Below are positions 53,001 through 61,097 of a stretch of DNA of 64,000 nucleotides, piece by piece. The notes under the pieces are model-generated. The model worked only from the letters and a program-made list of their open reading frames with translations. It was not told the DNA's origin and ran no database searches. The translations under genes and the position numbers were made by a program. This DNA comes from Massilia frigida. Its GTDB lineage: Bacteria; Pseudomonadota; Gammaproteobacteria; Burkholderiales; Burkholderiaceae_D. The DNA lies in contig NZ_WHJG01000031.1 in assembly GCF_011682175.1 (NCBI RefSeq), positions 30,629 to 94,628 on the forward strand. Direction: 5' to 3'. Every line of letters starts with the position of its first letter. Position 1 is the first letter of the stretch.

Positions 53001-55569
53001 GATCAGCGTGCTGTTTTCGGCCGACCTGGTGGAGCTGTCCGGCGTGCCCCACCTGCTGTGCTTATACAACGACATCACCCATCGCAAACAGACGGAAGAC
53101 CAGCTCAGGCTGAGCGAGGAAAAATTCCGCTCGATTGTCGAGACCACCAAGGACTGGATCTGGTCGCTCGACAGGAATGGCCGCATCCGCTATTCCAACC
53201 CGGCGGTCCAGGCCATGCTCGGCCACGAGCCCGACGAACTGACCGGCAAAACCATGCTGCGCTACGTGCATCCGGACGAACGGGCCATGGTGGCGGAGCG
53301 CTTGCGCCAGCTGCAGCGGCACGGCGAGGGCTGGAGCAGCTGGCTGATCCGCTGGCGCCACCGGGACGGCAGCGACCGCTATCTGGAATCGTCGGCAGTG
53401 CCGGTACTCGACCGCGACGGCACCTTCCTCGGCTATCGCGGCACCGACCACGACGTTACCTCGATCAAGAAATTCGAAATCCAGTTGCAGGAAGCCAAAC
53501 ACAAGGCGGAATCGGCCAACGAAGCCAAGAGCGAATTCCTGGCCAACATGAGCCATGAAATCCGCACGCCGATGAATTGCATCATCGGCTTCACGCGGCT
53601 GGTGCTGAAAACCGGACTATCGATCCAGCAGCGCGAGTATATGGAATTGATCCAGTCGTCCGCCGACTCCTTGCTGCGCCTGTTGAACGATATCCTCGAT
53701 TTTTCCAAGATGGAGGCCAAAAAACTGGTCCTGGAAAAAGTCGCTTTCGACCTGCGCGAAGAAATCGCCAATGTATTCCGGACCCTGGCGGCGGGGGCGG
53801 CGGAAAAGCGGCTGGAACTGGCCTTCGACATCGCGCCCGAGGTGCCGGCCATCATCGTCGCCGATAAAGGCCGGCTGGTCCAGATACTGATCAACCTGAC
53901 CAGCAACGCCATCAAGTTCACGGCGCGCGGCGAAGTGGTGCTGACGGTCAGCCAGCACGCGCGCCATGCCGGCTACGCCGAGCTCGAGTTCAGCGTGCGC
54001 GACACCGGGATCGGCATGTCGCGCCAGCAGCAAGAGCATATCTTCGAATCGTTCGTCCAGGCCGATGCCTCCACCACGCGCGAATACGGCGGCACCGGGC
54101 TGGGACTGGCGATCGTCTCGCAGCTGGTCGCCCTGATGGGCGGGCAACTGTGGGTCGACAGCGAACCCGGGGTGGGCACGCAATTTCATTTCACGGTCTC
54201 GGTCCAGCTTGCGCAGCGCCCGGCGGCGCCGGACCAGGGGCCGGGCGACGCCGGGCTGCAGCACAAGCCGGTGCTGGTCATCGACGACAATGCCACCTCC
54301 GGCCAGATCCTCGTCAACCTGCTGCACAGCTGGAAAATGCGCCCGGCGCTGGTGCGGGGCCACGCCGAACTGGCGCGCCAGCTGCAGCGCGACGGTGCGC
54401 ACGACGAGCCGTTTTGCGCAGCCATCTGCAGCGCCTCGCTGGCGGCCGGCGGCGCCGCGCCGCTGACCGCCACCCTGGGCACCGCCGGGCTGGCGCCCAC
54501 CTCGATCGTCGTCATGTTGCCTCCGCAAGACGACGGCGCCGCGCTGCAAGCCGGGCTGGCGGCCGGCTTGACGGCATTTATCACGAAGCCAGTCAGGCAT
54601 TCCGAGCTGTTCAACGCGCTGATGGGGATCGTCAGGAGCGGCGCCGCCGGCCCCGCCGCACCCGGCCCGCACGACATGGCGATGGCGATGGCGGCGGCGG
54701 TGGCGGCGGTGCCGCCCGCGCACAAGCGCCTGCGGGTGCTGGTCGCCGACGACCATCCGGTCAACCAGATGCTGGTTACCGAGCTGCTGCGCAGCCGCGG
54801 CCACACCTTTGCCGTTGCCGGCAATGGCGTCGAAGTGCTGCGGATGCTGGACGAAGACAGCTTTGACGCCATCCTGATGGATGGCCAGATGCCGGAAATG
54901 GATGGCTACCAGACCACTGCCGAAATCCGCCGGCGCGAGGCTGCTTCCGGCGCGCATATCCATATCGTGGCGGTGACTGCCCATGCGATGGAGGGCGACC
55001 GCCAGACCTGCCTGGCGGCGGGCATGGATGACTATCTGTCGAAACCGATCGAACCGCTCGATCTGTATACCTGCCTCGAACGCCCATGGCCGGGCCCGGA
55101 ATACCCGCCCGGGCCGGCAGCGCTGGCGCCGCAGCACCCGCAGCCGGCATACGGGCAGCCGGCATACGGGCAGCCGGCGTACGGGCAGCCGGCGTACGGG
55201 CAACCGGCATACGGGCTTCCGGCCGCCACCGCCATCTTCAACCGCGAACTGGCGCTGGAACGCGCGCGCGGGAAACGCGACTTATTGATTCTCATGGCAA
55301 AATCGTTCATCGATACCGCGCCCGAACTCGTGCGCCACCTGCAAAGCGGCGATGCGCACCTGCTGGAACGCACCGCGCACCGCGTCAAGGGCGCCGCCGC
55401 GACGCTGAGCGGGGACGTCACCGTGCAGGCGGCAGGTGCGCTGGAAAGCATGGCGCGCCCCGGCAGCGGCGCCAGCGCCGACAGCCTGGACGGCGCCGCA
55501 CGCTACCTGGCGCTGTGCATCGATGAATTGTCCGCCACGCTGACCACGACCCTGGAACTGAAGCAATGA
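50089..55569 (+). CDS. Multi-PAS hybrid histidine kinase with two receivers and HPt domain
   Basis: 1826 residues from GTG 50089 (GAAAGG five bases upstream). Order: six or seven membrane segments (1-200), one more at 216-236, a periplasmic Cache-like sensor (240-480), a membrane segment (485-505), five PAS domains (525-1125), HisKA with His1156 in NMSHEIRTPMN, HATPase (DTGIGM 1305, GGTGLGLAI), a receiver-like domain (1393-1515) in which the phosphoacceptor is replaced by Ser1448 (CAAICSASL), an intact receiver with Asp1598 (ILMDGQMPEMDG), a QPAYG repeat (1685-1709) and an HPt domain with His1764 (TAHRVKGAA). A full phosphorelay in one chain. The diguanylate cyclase gene follows by ATGA overlap and its receiver is the likely target. 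Confidence 0.9.
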   Translation: MLTLSQLQRLLGALVLLLGIAVIAGWGLHSSVLVQLVPGAIAMVFNTALCFVFAGAALSVAGRRARMARTCAAIAMLAVAGVVGLQNLIGVNLHVDTLFVDVWLSDPNPHPGRMSPLSCGGFWLAGVCLLLQNRQDANGGPDRLVQLLCLALVALGIVGVTGHSLKLDLLYEWYRFVGMAPHVAFGFLLLGSALWLGWYQSVTERSASRERGDARITAIATIILLSMALAAGMTSSVMSAHRTEAALHLNMSAAHSNRAQLLNFVLENTISQTRSLASDPALLKEYARLPGAADHAASAADLAQHLLGDGYASVAATSADGTILLRAGAPDTSAPISLRLNDEQELLWSTVPILKIAVPVRKDGAVIGTILAERKLPIVQTLLADAALLGDSGDIAICAAAPGQRMSCLPSRLNAHGFSGTSRMRNDQDLPMSNALNGKTGLIAAKDYRARMVIAAYGPIGSTALGLVVKQDAVELYEPIRTQISTMVTVLAVLFICGMLLLHWQVSPLIAALLAARQAARAGEGKLQAVVDNMAEGLLTIDENSNIRSINPAAAAMFGHAAQEVIGAPLTLLIPTPPDGAHGAQVAAQRKDGSLFPLHIAVREARHEGGRMSVAILRDVSDERKASEVSSRFSAFLDATPNLVAFVSGAQRILYLNGAGRALLGIGADEDCDGLSMAGFTCPGSDTAHLPDIFLEASTAAWRGELDLCNRAGGMVPFLFSVVRIAHQEGEPSSYAMVGVDVSERKRAEDDLRKTLERFNLVARATNDTVWDWDFGTDQIWWNAGITHTFGHTVANDISPAQWWVDQIHPDDRDWVTSEVEHEIHTGGRYWTGEYRFRCADGTYAHVHDRGYIIYDGAGAAVRMIGAMMNISERKHVEEHMRQLEERFSKIFSMSPVAITVSSMADGHFLEVNDAFCELIGQERGLLLTRPASLLDYWPAPDVHQSMMARLRQEGSINDCEAAMKTGAGAEISVLFSADLVELSGVPHLLCLYNDITHRKQTEDQLRLSEEKFRSIVETTKDWIWSLDRNGRIRYSNPAVQAMLGHEPDELTGKTMLRYVHPDERAMVAERLRQLQRHGEGWSSWLIRWRHRDGSDRYLESSAVPVLDRDGTFLGYRGTDHDVTSIKKFEIQLQEAKHKAESANEAKSEFLANMSHEIRTPMNCIIGFTRLVLKTGLSIQQREYMELIQSSADSLLRLLNDILDFSKMEAKKLVLEKVAFDLREEIANVFRTLAAGAAEKRLELAFDIAPEVPAIIVADKGRLVQILINLTSNAIKFTARGEVVLTVSQHARHAGYAELEFSVRDTGIGMSRQQQEHIFESFVQADASTTREYGGTGLGLAIVSQLVALMGGQLWVDSEPGVGTQFHFTVSVQLAQRPAAPDQGPGDAGLQHKPVLVIDDNATSGQILVNLLHSWKMRPALVRGHAELARQLQRDGAHDEPFCAAICSASLAAGGAAPLTATLGTAGLAPTSIVVMLPPQDDGAALQAGLAAGLTAFITKPVRHSELFNALMGIVRSGAAGPAAPGPHDMAMAMAAAVAAVPPAHKRLRVLVADDHPVNQMLVTELLRSRGHTFAVAGNGVEVLRMLDEDSFDAILMDGQMPEMDGYQTTAEIRRREAASGAHIHIVAVTAHAMEGDRQTCLAAGMDDYLSKPIEPLDLYTCLERPWPGPEYPPGPAALAPQHPQPAYGQPAYGQPAYGQPAYGQPAYGLPAATAIFNRELALERARGKRDLLILMAKSFIDTAPELVRHLQSGDAHLLERTAHRVKGAAATLSGDVTVQAAGALESMARPGSGASADSLDGAARYLALCIDELSATLTTTLELKQ
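55141..55215 (+). repeat. Five 15-bp tandem repeats encoding QPAYG
   Basis: Five units of CAGCCGGC(A/G)TACGGG (fifth with CAA) lie end to end and encode (QPAYG)5 between the second receiver and the HPt domain of the large kinase. The near identity of the DNA shows recent expansion; unit changes keep the frame, so linker length can vary between strains. Confidence 0.95.
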
Positions 55570-56456
55570 AAGTGCTTGTCGCGGACGATGATCCGATTTC
55601 CGTCTTGTACCTGCAGGACGTGCTGTCCGAATGGGGCTACCAGGTGGTGGTCGCCGCCGACGGCCTGACCGCCGAAGCGATCCTGCGCCAGGCCGACGGC
55701 CCCTTGCTGGCGGTGCTGGACTGGATGATGCCGGGCCGCGACGGCATCGACGTCTGCCACAACATCCGCCAGGCCGGCATGGAGCGCTATGTCTACATGA
55801 TCATGCTGACCTCGCGCACCGAGACCGAATTCATCGTCGCGGCGATGAACGCCGGGGCCGACGACTACATCGCCAAGCCCTTCATCGCCGAGGAAATGCG
55901 GGTGCGGGTGCGCGCCGGGCGCCGCATCGTCGACCTGGAGCAGGAATTGCGCAGGCAAGCCACGCGCGACGCCCTGACCGGCATCTTCAACCGCGGCGCC
56001 ATCCTCGACCTGCTGCAAAAGGAAATCGCACGGCGCGCCAGGACGCCGGAATGCTTATCCGTGATCTTCGCCGATCTCGATCATTTCAAGCGCATCAACG
56101 ATACCTACGGCCATCTGGCCGGGGACGAGGTGTTGCGCGAAGCGACGCAGCGCATGGCAGCGGCGCTGCGAACCTACGACGCCTTCGGGCGCTATGGCGG
56201 CGAGGAACTGCTCGCGGTGCTGCCCGACTGCGATCCCGAAGGCGCCCTGATCGTTGCCGAACGGATGCGCAGCGCCATGGCCGATGCCAGCGTGCCGACC
56301 GCGTATGGCGAGATCGCGGTCACGGTCAGCATCGGCATCGCCTCGGTGAGCCATGCCGGTGCCGCCGACATGACCGGCCTGCTGCACCGCGCCGACGGCG
56401 CCTTGTACGCGGCCAAGCTGCGCGGGCGCAATTTCATCGCCGTGGCGCCCTCCTAG
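55566..56456 (+). CDS. Response regulator diguanylate cyclase (REC-GGDEF)
   Basis: 296 residues, starting inside the stop of the kinase gene (ATGA). The receiver (1-120) has Asp52 region VLDWMMPGRDG and TSRTETE/AKPF motifs. The GGDEF domain (130-296) has FADLDHFKRINDTYGHLAGD, the active-site GGEEL and an I-site RTYD five residues before it. It should therefore make c-di-GMP and be inhibited by it. The upstream kinase is the obvious phosphodonor through its HPt domain. This subtype resembles PleD/WspR-like regulators controlling attachment and biofilm. Confidence 0.9.
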   Translation: MKVLVADDDPISVLYLQDVLSEWGYQVVVAADGLTAEAILRQADGPLLAVLDWMMPGRDGIDVCHNIRQAGMERYVYMIMLTSRTETEFIVAAMNAGADDYIAKPFIAEEMRVRVRAGRRIVDLEQELRRQATRDALTGIFNRGAILDLLQKEIARRARTPECLSVIFADLDHFKRINDTYGHLAGDEVLREATQRMAAALRTYDAFGRYGGEELLAVLPDCDPEGALIVAERMRSAMADASVPTAYGEIAVTVSIGIASVSHAGAADMTGLLHRADGALYAAKLRGRNFIAVAPS

Positions 56457-57253
56457 TTCGCGCCGCCAGCGCCCAAGGCCGCCGCGAGCACGGCCTCGAT
56501 ATCGATCCGCTTCAAGCCCGCATTGACAATCGTGCGCACCCGCTCGCCCTCGGCGTTGGGGCGAAAGCAAATATAGAGCTTCTTGTCTTCCAGCAGGCGT
56601 GGATGGAAACGCAGCAGCGGCGCCAGCGGGCGCAGGTCGGCGTCGTTGAGGACCAGATGCGCGTACACGCGCCGGTCGATCAACACCAGCGGCACGCGCC
56701 CGGCGGCGAGCTTGCGCAGGTTTTGCTTGTCGTTCACGGCGGGATCGACCATTTGCTTTCCCTGGCGCACCCGCGTGTCGAACTGCTCCGTATTGACATA
56801 GCCTTCGACGACCCCGATCCGGTACTTCGACAGGTCGGCCATGCTGTCCCAGCGGACCGGTGCGGCGGCGTGGTAGGCAAAGCCGAGCGGACCAGTGCCG
56901 ATCGGGTCGGAAACGAGAAACTCGCGGGCCAGGTCGGCCGAGAGATATTCGGGGTAATACCCGGCAAAGGGAGAATCGTGCCGGACCAGGGCGGTGGCCC
57001 GGCTCCATGGAAAATAAGCCACTTCCAGGCGGTAACCCATGCTGGCCAGCGCGGCGGCGATCACCGCCGTGGTGGCGCCATGGCGCGGCAGCGACGCGCC
57101 GGTGTAGGGCGGCCATTCGAGCGAGGAAAGCCGGATGACGCGGGTGGGATCGGCGGGCACAGGGCTGGCGGAGCCTGCGGCTGCCGCGCCGCAACAGAGC
57201 AGCATGGCCAAGCCGCCCACCCACGCCGCAAGAAAATGTACGCCCGGCCGCAT
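56453..57253 (-). CDS. Periplasmic solute-binding protein, family 3-like
   Basis: 266 residues from ATG 57253 (GTG 57265 adds four). The signal peptide is FLAAWVGGLAMLLCCGAAAA. The mature part has the amino-acid-binding protein pattern (LEWPPYTGASLPRHG, PWSRATALVRHDSPFAGYYP, KYRIGVVEGYVNTEQFD, LAAGRVPLVLIDRRV). No permease gene is next to it. Such orphan proteins are frequent in Oxalobacteraceae beside signalling genes, where they may feed ligands to sensors. Its end overlaps the cyclase gene end by 4 bp, convergently. Confidence 0.75.
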   Translation of the reverse strand: MRPGVHFLAAWVGGLAMLLCCGAAAAGSASPVPADPTRVIRLSSLEWPPYTGASLPRHGATTAVIAAALASMGYRLEVAYFPWSRATALVRHDSPFAGYYPEYLSADLAREFLVSDPIGTGPLGFAYHAAAPVRWDSMADLSKYRIGVVEGYVNTEQFDTRVRQGKQMVDPAVNDKQNLRKLAAGRVPLVLIDRRVYAHLVLNDADLRPLAPLLRFHPRLLEDKKLYICFRPNAEGERVRTIVNAGLKRIDIEAVLAAALGAGGAN

Positions 57254-57498
57254 TGTCGCCACCACTGATCAGGACAAGGTTCTGTCAACAAGAAATGATA
57301 CACCCAAACAGTTTTATTTCCCCATTGGAAATTAATTTACCCGACCATCCGTGCACACCTTGCGCGCGCAAGCGCGGCGCGGCCCCGCCGTGGCGTGATT
57401 TGCCCGGACATTTGCGGCCGGGTACGCAGCCATTGACCCGGGCGCTGGCGCGATCGGCTACACTCGGAAGCCTACGCGTACTTACCCTGGAATAACAA

Positions 57499-58482
57499 AT
57501 GATGAAAATTCTCGCAGCGGCCATGGCCATTGCCACCCTTGGCTTGATGACGGGTTGCGCCACGCCGGTGGCGGACGAGCCGGCGCTGCTGACGATCGAT
57601 GGGTCGCGCTTGCCGCCGGCCAATGTCAGCATGAACATTCCCGGCCTGAGCCAGTGCACCGACAGTGGCGACCACACCCTGAAACTGAACGCCCAGCAAC
57701 CGGTCACCGTACTGGTGCACGGCTGTTTCAGCTCGGCCGGGCGCTACCGGGGCATGGCCCAGGTGCTGGCCTTTCACGGCCAGCAGACCGCGTGTTTCAC
57801 TTACAACGACCGCGACAGCTTGCGGGTCAGTGCCGGCCAGCTCGATGCGGCGCTCGGCCAGTTGGCGCGGAACATGGAAAACAAGCAGATTACCGTGCTG
57901 GGCCACAGCCAGGGCGCCCTGATCTCGCGCAACGCGATGTCGGTCAGCAAGCCCGATGCCATCGAGGGCAAGGATCTGCAACTGCGCCTGGTGACCGTCT
58001 CGGGACCGTTCGGCGGCATCGCGGCGGCACGCCATTGCGGCAGCCCGCTGTGGAAGACGCTGTCGCTGGGACTGGTCGGGCCGGTCTGCCAGATTGTCAC
58101 GGGCGACAAATGGTCGGAAATTACCTATACGTCGCCCTTCATCCGCGAACCCGGCGCGCTCGATCCGCGCGTCAAGGACTTTCTCAAGATCATGACCGAT
58201 GAAAGCGGCAGTTGCCGGCGCGTCAGCAACGGCGTCTGCGTCGAATCGGATGCGATTTTTTCGCTGGCGGAACAGCGCAACCCGGCCGTCGACAGCGACC
58301 CGCGGGTCAGTATCGTCGAGGTCAAGGCAGGCCATGTCGAAATCGTGGGCAACAACCGCACCGGGCCGGTCAAGCTGATTGCCGTCTTGCAGGAACACGG
58401 GGTGATCAAGCCGACCCAGCCGGATCGGCTGGAAAAGTTCGGCCAACTGCTGACGCGCTTGTTCGGAGAGGCGGCCCGCTGA
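57499..58482 (+). CDS. Lipoprotein alpha/beta hydrolase
   Basis: 327 residues with lipobox LMTGC (Cys20). The hydrolase core has VTVLVHGCFSSAGRY for the oxyanion hole and the elbow VLGHSQGALISRN. A histidine in VKAGHVEIVGNN may complete the triad. Resembles PGAP1/lipase-like esterases. It stands alone; the 245-bp leader (57254-57498) is AT-rich around 57290-57345 and holds both divergent promoters. Confidence 0.8.
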   Translation: MMKILAAAMAIATLGLMTGCATPVADEPALLTIDGSRLPPANVSMNIPGLSQCTDSGDHTLKLNAQQPVTVLVHGCFSSAGRYRGMAQVLAFHGQQTACFTYNDRDSLRVSAGQLDAALGQLARNMENKQITVLGHSQGALISRNAMSVSKPDAIEGKDLQLRLVTVSGPFGGIAAARHCGSPLWKTLSLGLVGPVCQIVTGDKWSEITYTSPFIREPGALDPRVKDFLKIMTDESGSCRRVSNGVCVESDAIFSLAEQRNPAVDSDPRVSIVEVKAGHVEIVGNNRTGPVKLIAVLQEHGVIKPTQPDRLEKFGQLLTRLFGEAAR

Positions 58483-58498
58483 GGCGCGCGCTGCCGCC

Positions 58499-59363
58499 TT
58501 AACCCGGAGGCGGAAAGACCGCGCGGCGTCCATTCACGGCCAGCACGCGCGGCAAGTCCGGTAGCAGTGCCGCCATGGCGCGACGCCAGGTGAGCCAGTC
58601 GGGCAAGCAGAGCGCCTCGCGCTCGCCCCAGCCCAGGAGGTGGCGCGCGCTTGCGTCGGGCCAGTTCGCGTGCCATCCAGCCCAGGTCGTCGACCTGGCT
58701 GTGCAGCACCACCCCATCGCTCACCGCTTCAAGCACGCTGTGACTGGAAAACGTCATGGCGCACGGCAAGGCGGCGAGCGCTTCGGTCAAATAGGCCAGC
58801 GCGTCAAACCCGACCGGCCTGCCAAAACTTGCTGGCAGGACGGAGAGAGTCTCGATGCGATCGAGCCGGAACGAACGCCGGTCCTGGCGCAAGTGGCAAT
58901 AGCCGACGGCGTACCAGTTGCTTTCCCAAAAAGCCAGTCCGTAGGGATTGACCTCGCGTTCAGTTTGCACCTGATTTGGCACGCGGTAGCGCAGCCGCAC
59001 ACGCTGCTGTGGACCCTGGGCCGCGACGCCCAGTGCAACGAGGATTTCCGGATCGCCCGCCGCGTTGGCGCGCTTCATGTTCAAGGTGACGACTTCGCCA
59101 ATGGCGCGCATGCGCTGGCGCAGGTGCTCGGGCATGACGCGCTCGAGCTTGGCAAGCGCACCGGCGCCGGCCGATGCCGTCTCCGCCAGGCCAAGATTGC
59201 GCGCGGCGAGCAGACCGAGCGCCAGCGCTTCATCGTTGCTGAACATCATCGGCGGCAGCTTGAAACCCTTCATCAGCCGATAGCCGCCGTCGCGGCCACG
59301 GTCGGCCAGCATCGGGATGCACAGCGATTCGAGCGCAACGATATAGCCGCGTACCGTGCGCAT
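58499..59363 (-). pseudogene. Truncated WYL-domain transcriptional regulator
   Basis: From 59363 to about 58655 the frame reads as a YafY-type regulator: the second half of the winged HTH (VRGYIVALESLCIPMLADRG, DGGYRLMKGFKLPPMMFS) and a WYL domain (LRYRVPNQVQTEREVNPYGL, WYAVGYCHLRQDRRSFRLDR). The first about 45 residues of the HTH are missing; a TGA stop stands directly before MRTVRG. After DDLGWMARELAR the sense of the frame is lost and the open frame runs on across the opposite gene. It is probably dead; a later start giving a WYL-only protein is less likely. Confidence 0.6.
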
Positions 59364-59374
59364 TCATGCGCTTA

Positions 59375-59562
59375 CGCGCGGTCATCCAGAATGTATGCGA
59401 GCTGCCCGTCTCGTGCACAGGCACGATAGGACAACCGTGCCTGTACACGAGGTCACAAAGAAATTGGAATCCATATCCCCTTCTCCTCATCTCCGACTTG
59501 ATCTTGACGTCGTCGAGATAGATGCGATCACGCGCCGCCGCGTGATCGCTTACGTTTGACAA
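59375..59562 (-). pseudogene. Fragment resembling a GNAT acetyltransferase
   Basis: The frame reads RIYLDDVKIKSEMRRRGYGF, QFLCDLVYRHGCPIVPVHET, GSSHTFW, which fits the acetyl-CoA-binding motif (R-R-x-G-Y-G) and end of a GNAT domain. No N-terminal half is present and the frame runs into the broken WYL gene. A rearrangement probably joined the two remnants near 59365. Confidence 0.35.
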
Positions 59563-59627
59563 CCTATTCGGATCGTCTGGGCCACGCCGTCACGAGATAG
59601 TGACGGCGGCACCTCAATCAACAAGCT

Positions 59628-60008
59628 TCAGAATGGCGCCCAATAACACGTCGGATTGTTATTCGAGTCCACTTCGATCAAAATAGTACAGTTTGGCGAG
59701 TTTTGGCTGGCGGGGAAATTGTATCCGTCAGCATAATTCGATGTTGGACTCCAGCATACTTCGCCGCTACTTTGATCATTATCCCAAAGGCTGACGCTCC
59801 AACTGCCGTCGTTTGCGCTGATTGAAATATGATGATCCGCAAAATACTGGCTTCCTGAACAATCTGGCATGCGGATGTAGTCGCCGTCGCTTCCACCCGT
59901 GTGGGTAATGGCGTTGGCCGGTAACGCACCTGTATCCCCGTTTGTGCTGGAGAACGACGCAGCAATGTTCGAAGCATTCCCAATTGCCCACAATCTTACA
60001 TTTGACAT
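59628..60008 (-). CDS. AT-richer orphan gene, small beta-sandwich-like protein
   Basis: 126 residues from ATG 60008, with AAGGTG six bases upstream. No signal peptide. The sequence is rich in Asn, Ser, Gly and aromatic residues (SNVRLWAIGNASNIAASFSS, DHHISISANDGSWSVSLWDN, GYNFPASQNSPNCTILIEVD), suggesting a beta-sandwich such as a lectin or a cytolysin-type fold. I do not recognise the family. Base composition is clearly less GC-rich than the surroundings, and it lies among gene remnants, which points to horizontal transfer. Confidence 0.55.
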   Translation of the reverse strand: MSNVRLWAIGNASNIAASFSSTNGDTGALPANAITHTGGSDGDYIRMPDCSGSQYFADHHISISANDGSWSVSLWDNDQSSGEVCWSPTSNYADGYNFPASQNSPNCTILIEVDSNNNPTCYWAPF

Positions 60009-61097
60009 TTTTATCACCTTAGTTGATTAAGATTTAACGACGCCCTGCCAATCTCGAGGATGGCATGAGACGGGCCGACAGAGCATCTTCGCTCCCTGGA
60101 ACCATCCTGCTCATACTTTTGTAGACAGGATGTTTCGAAATGAATGGTAGGAGTATGCAGTTACGTAACACAAGTAACAACCGCGTACCAAGAGTCGGAT
60201 TCGCTTCGCCGGCAATGCCGCGTTAGCTCATGCACAGACGGCCTTCGCTGCTGCCAGATCGTCGAACTGGTACTGTTCCAATTTCAGTGCGTTCATCGCC
60301 CGCTGTTTGGCGAGCACAGGATGCCTAAACACGAACCGACCCGTAGCCGAGTCCCAGTCGAAACGATTGGCGGGGACGTGCTCATGGCCAAGCTTGTACT
60401 TTGTCCGATGGAAGCTTACCGCTTGCGCATCCACCACACGCATTGCAAAATCCCCGTCGCGCCCCTTGTTAGCGGCAATGGCGAGGAGGTCATTCTGTGG
60501 TGTGTGAGTTTTCGCTCCTCACGCTCGATGCCGAGACGATGTTAACTCTCCCTGAGCGTTTTTTGGCAAGGCTGCTCCCGCAACCCAGTCCTTGCTGGCG
60601 GGTGCCGGCTGCAATGCCCGGCGTATGCTCCGCCTCCCGTCCGGCTGGCAAACAGGCTGGCATGATGGACAAGCCCATGGTCAGAGCACAGCCTCGGCAA
60701 CCGAAGATGTCCAGGCAGTTGTGCGAACAACTGGAGCAGCAAGCCAGCTAAGCCTGGCATGGCTGGTGATGGCATAGCGGCTTGACTTTCGATGGTGCCG
60801 GGAACCGCCGCCTGCCGCGCCGTGTATCTGCCACGCAGCGTCCCGTAGCGCGACCGCGTCGCGCGAAATTTTTGTCAACTGCCTGGCGCTACCGCTGCCG
60901 CGCCAATTCGGCTCCCGCCATTGGCGCAGTCGGAGCTGGAACGGCGCGTTGTGCCCGACGTGCTCAATAGCCCGGGCGTCGCCAATTGCGTGCCGGCTGC
61001 AATCCACCTGCAGTTGCTCGACGAGCGACGTTACATCGGGCGGTGCGCCACCCAAATTGCACAGGGCGCACCCGCCTGCTTGCAGCGATAAACCGGC
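60009..61097. other. Gene-poor stretch with possible remnants
   Basis: 1089 bp without a convincing gene. Short frames exist on both strands (for example minus 60228-60443, reading HEHVPANRFDWDSATGRFVF, and plus 60846-61091, reading VVPDVLNSPGVANCVPAAIH before a stop) but none has a start, ribosome site and domain together. The first 170 bp hold the promoter side of the AT-richer gene. The stretch looks like decayed foreign DNA. Confidence 0.45.

Noticed and set aside
60681..61055. A 124-codon gene on the minus strand in the gene-poor stretch
   Set aside because: No ribosome site, domain or consistent codon use; overlapping frames on the other strand look equally plausible, so none was called.
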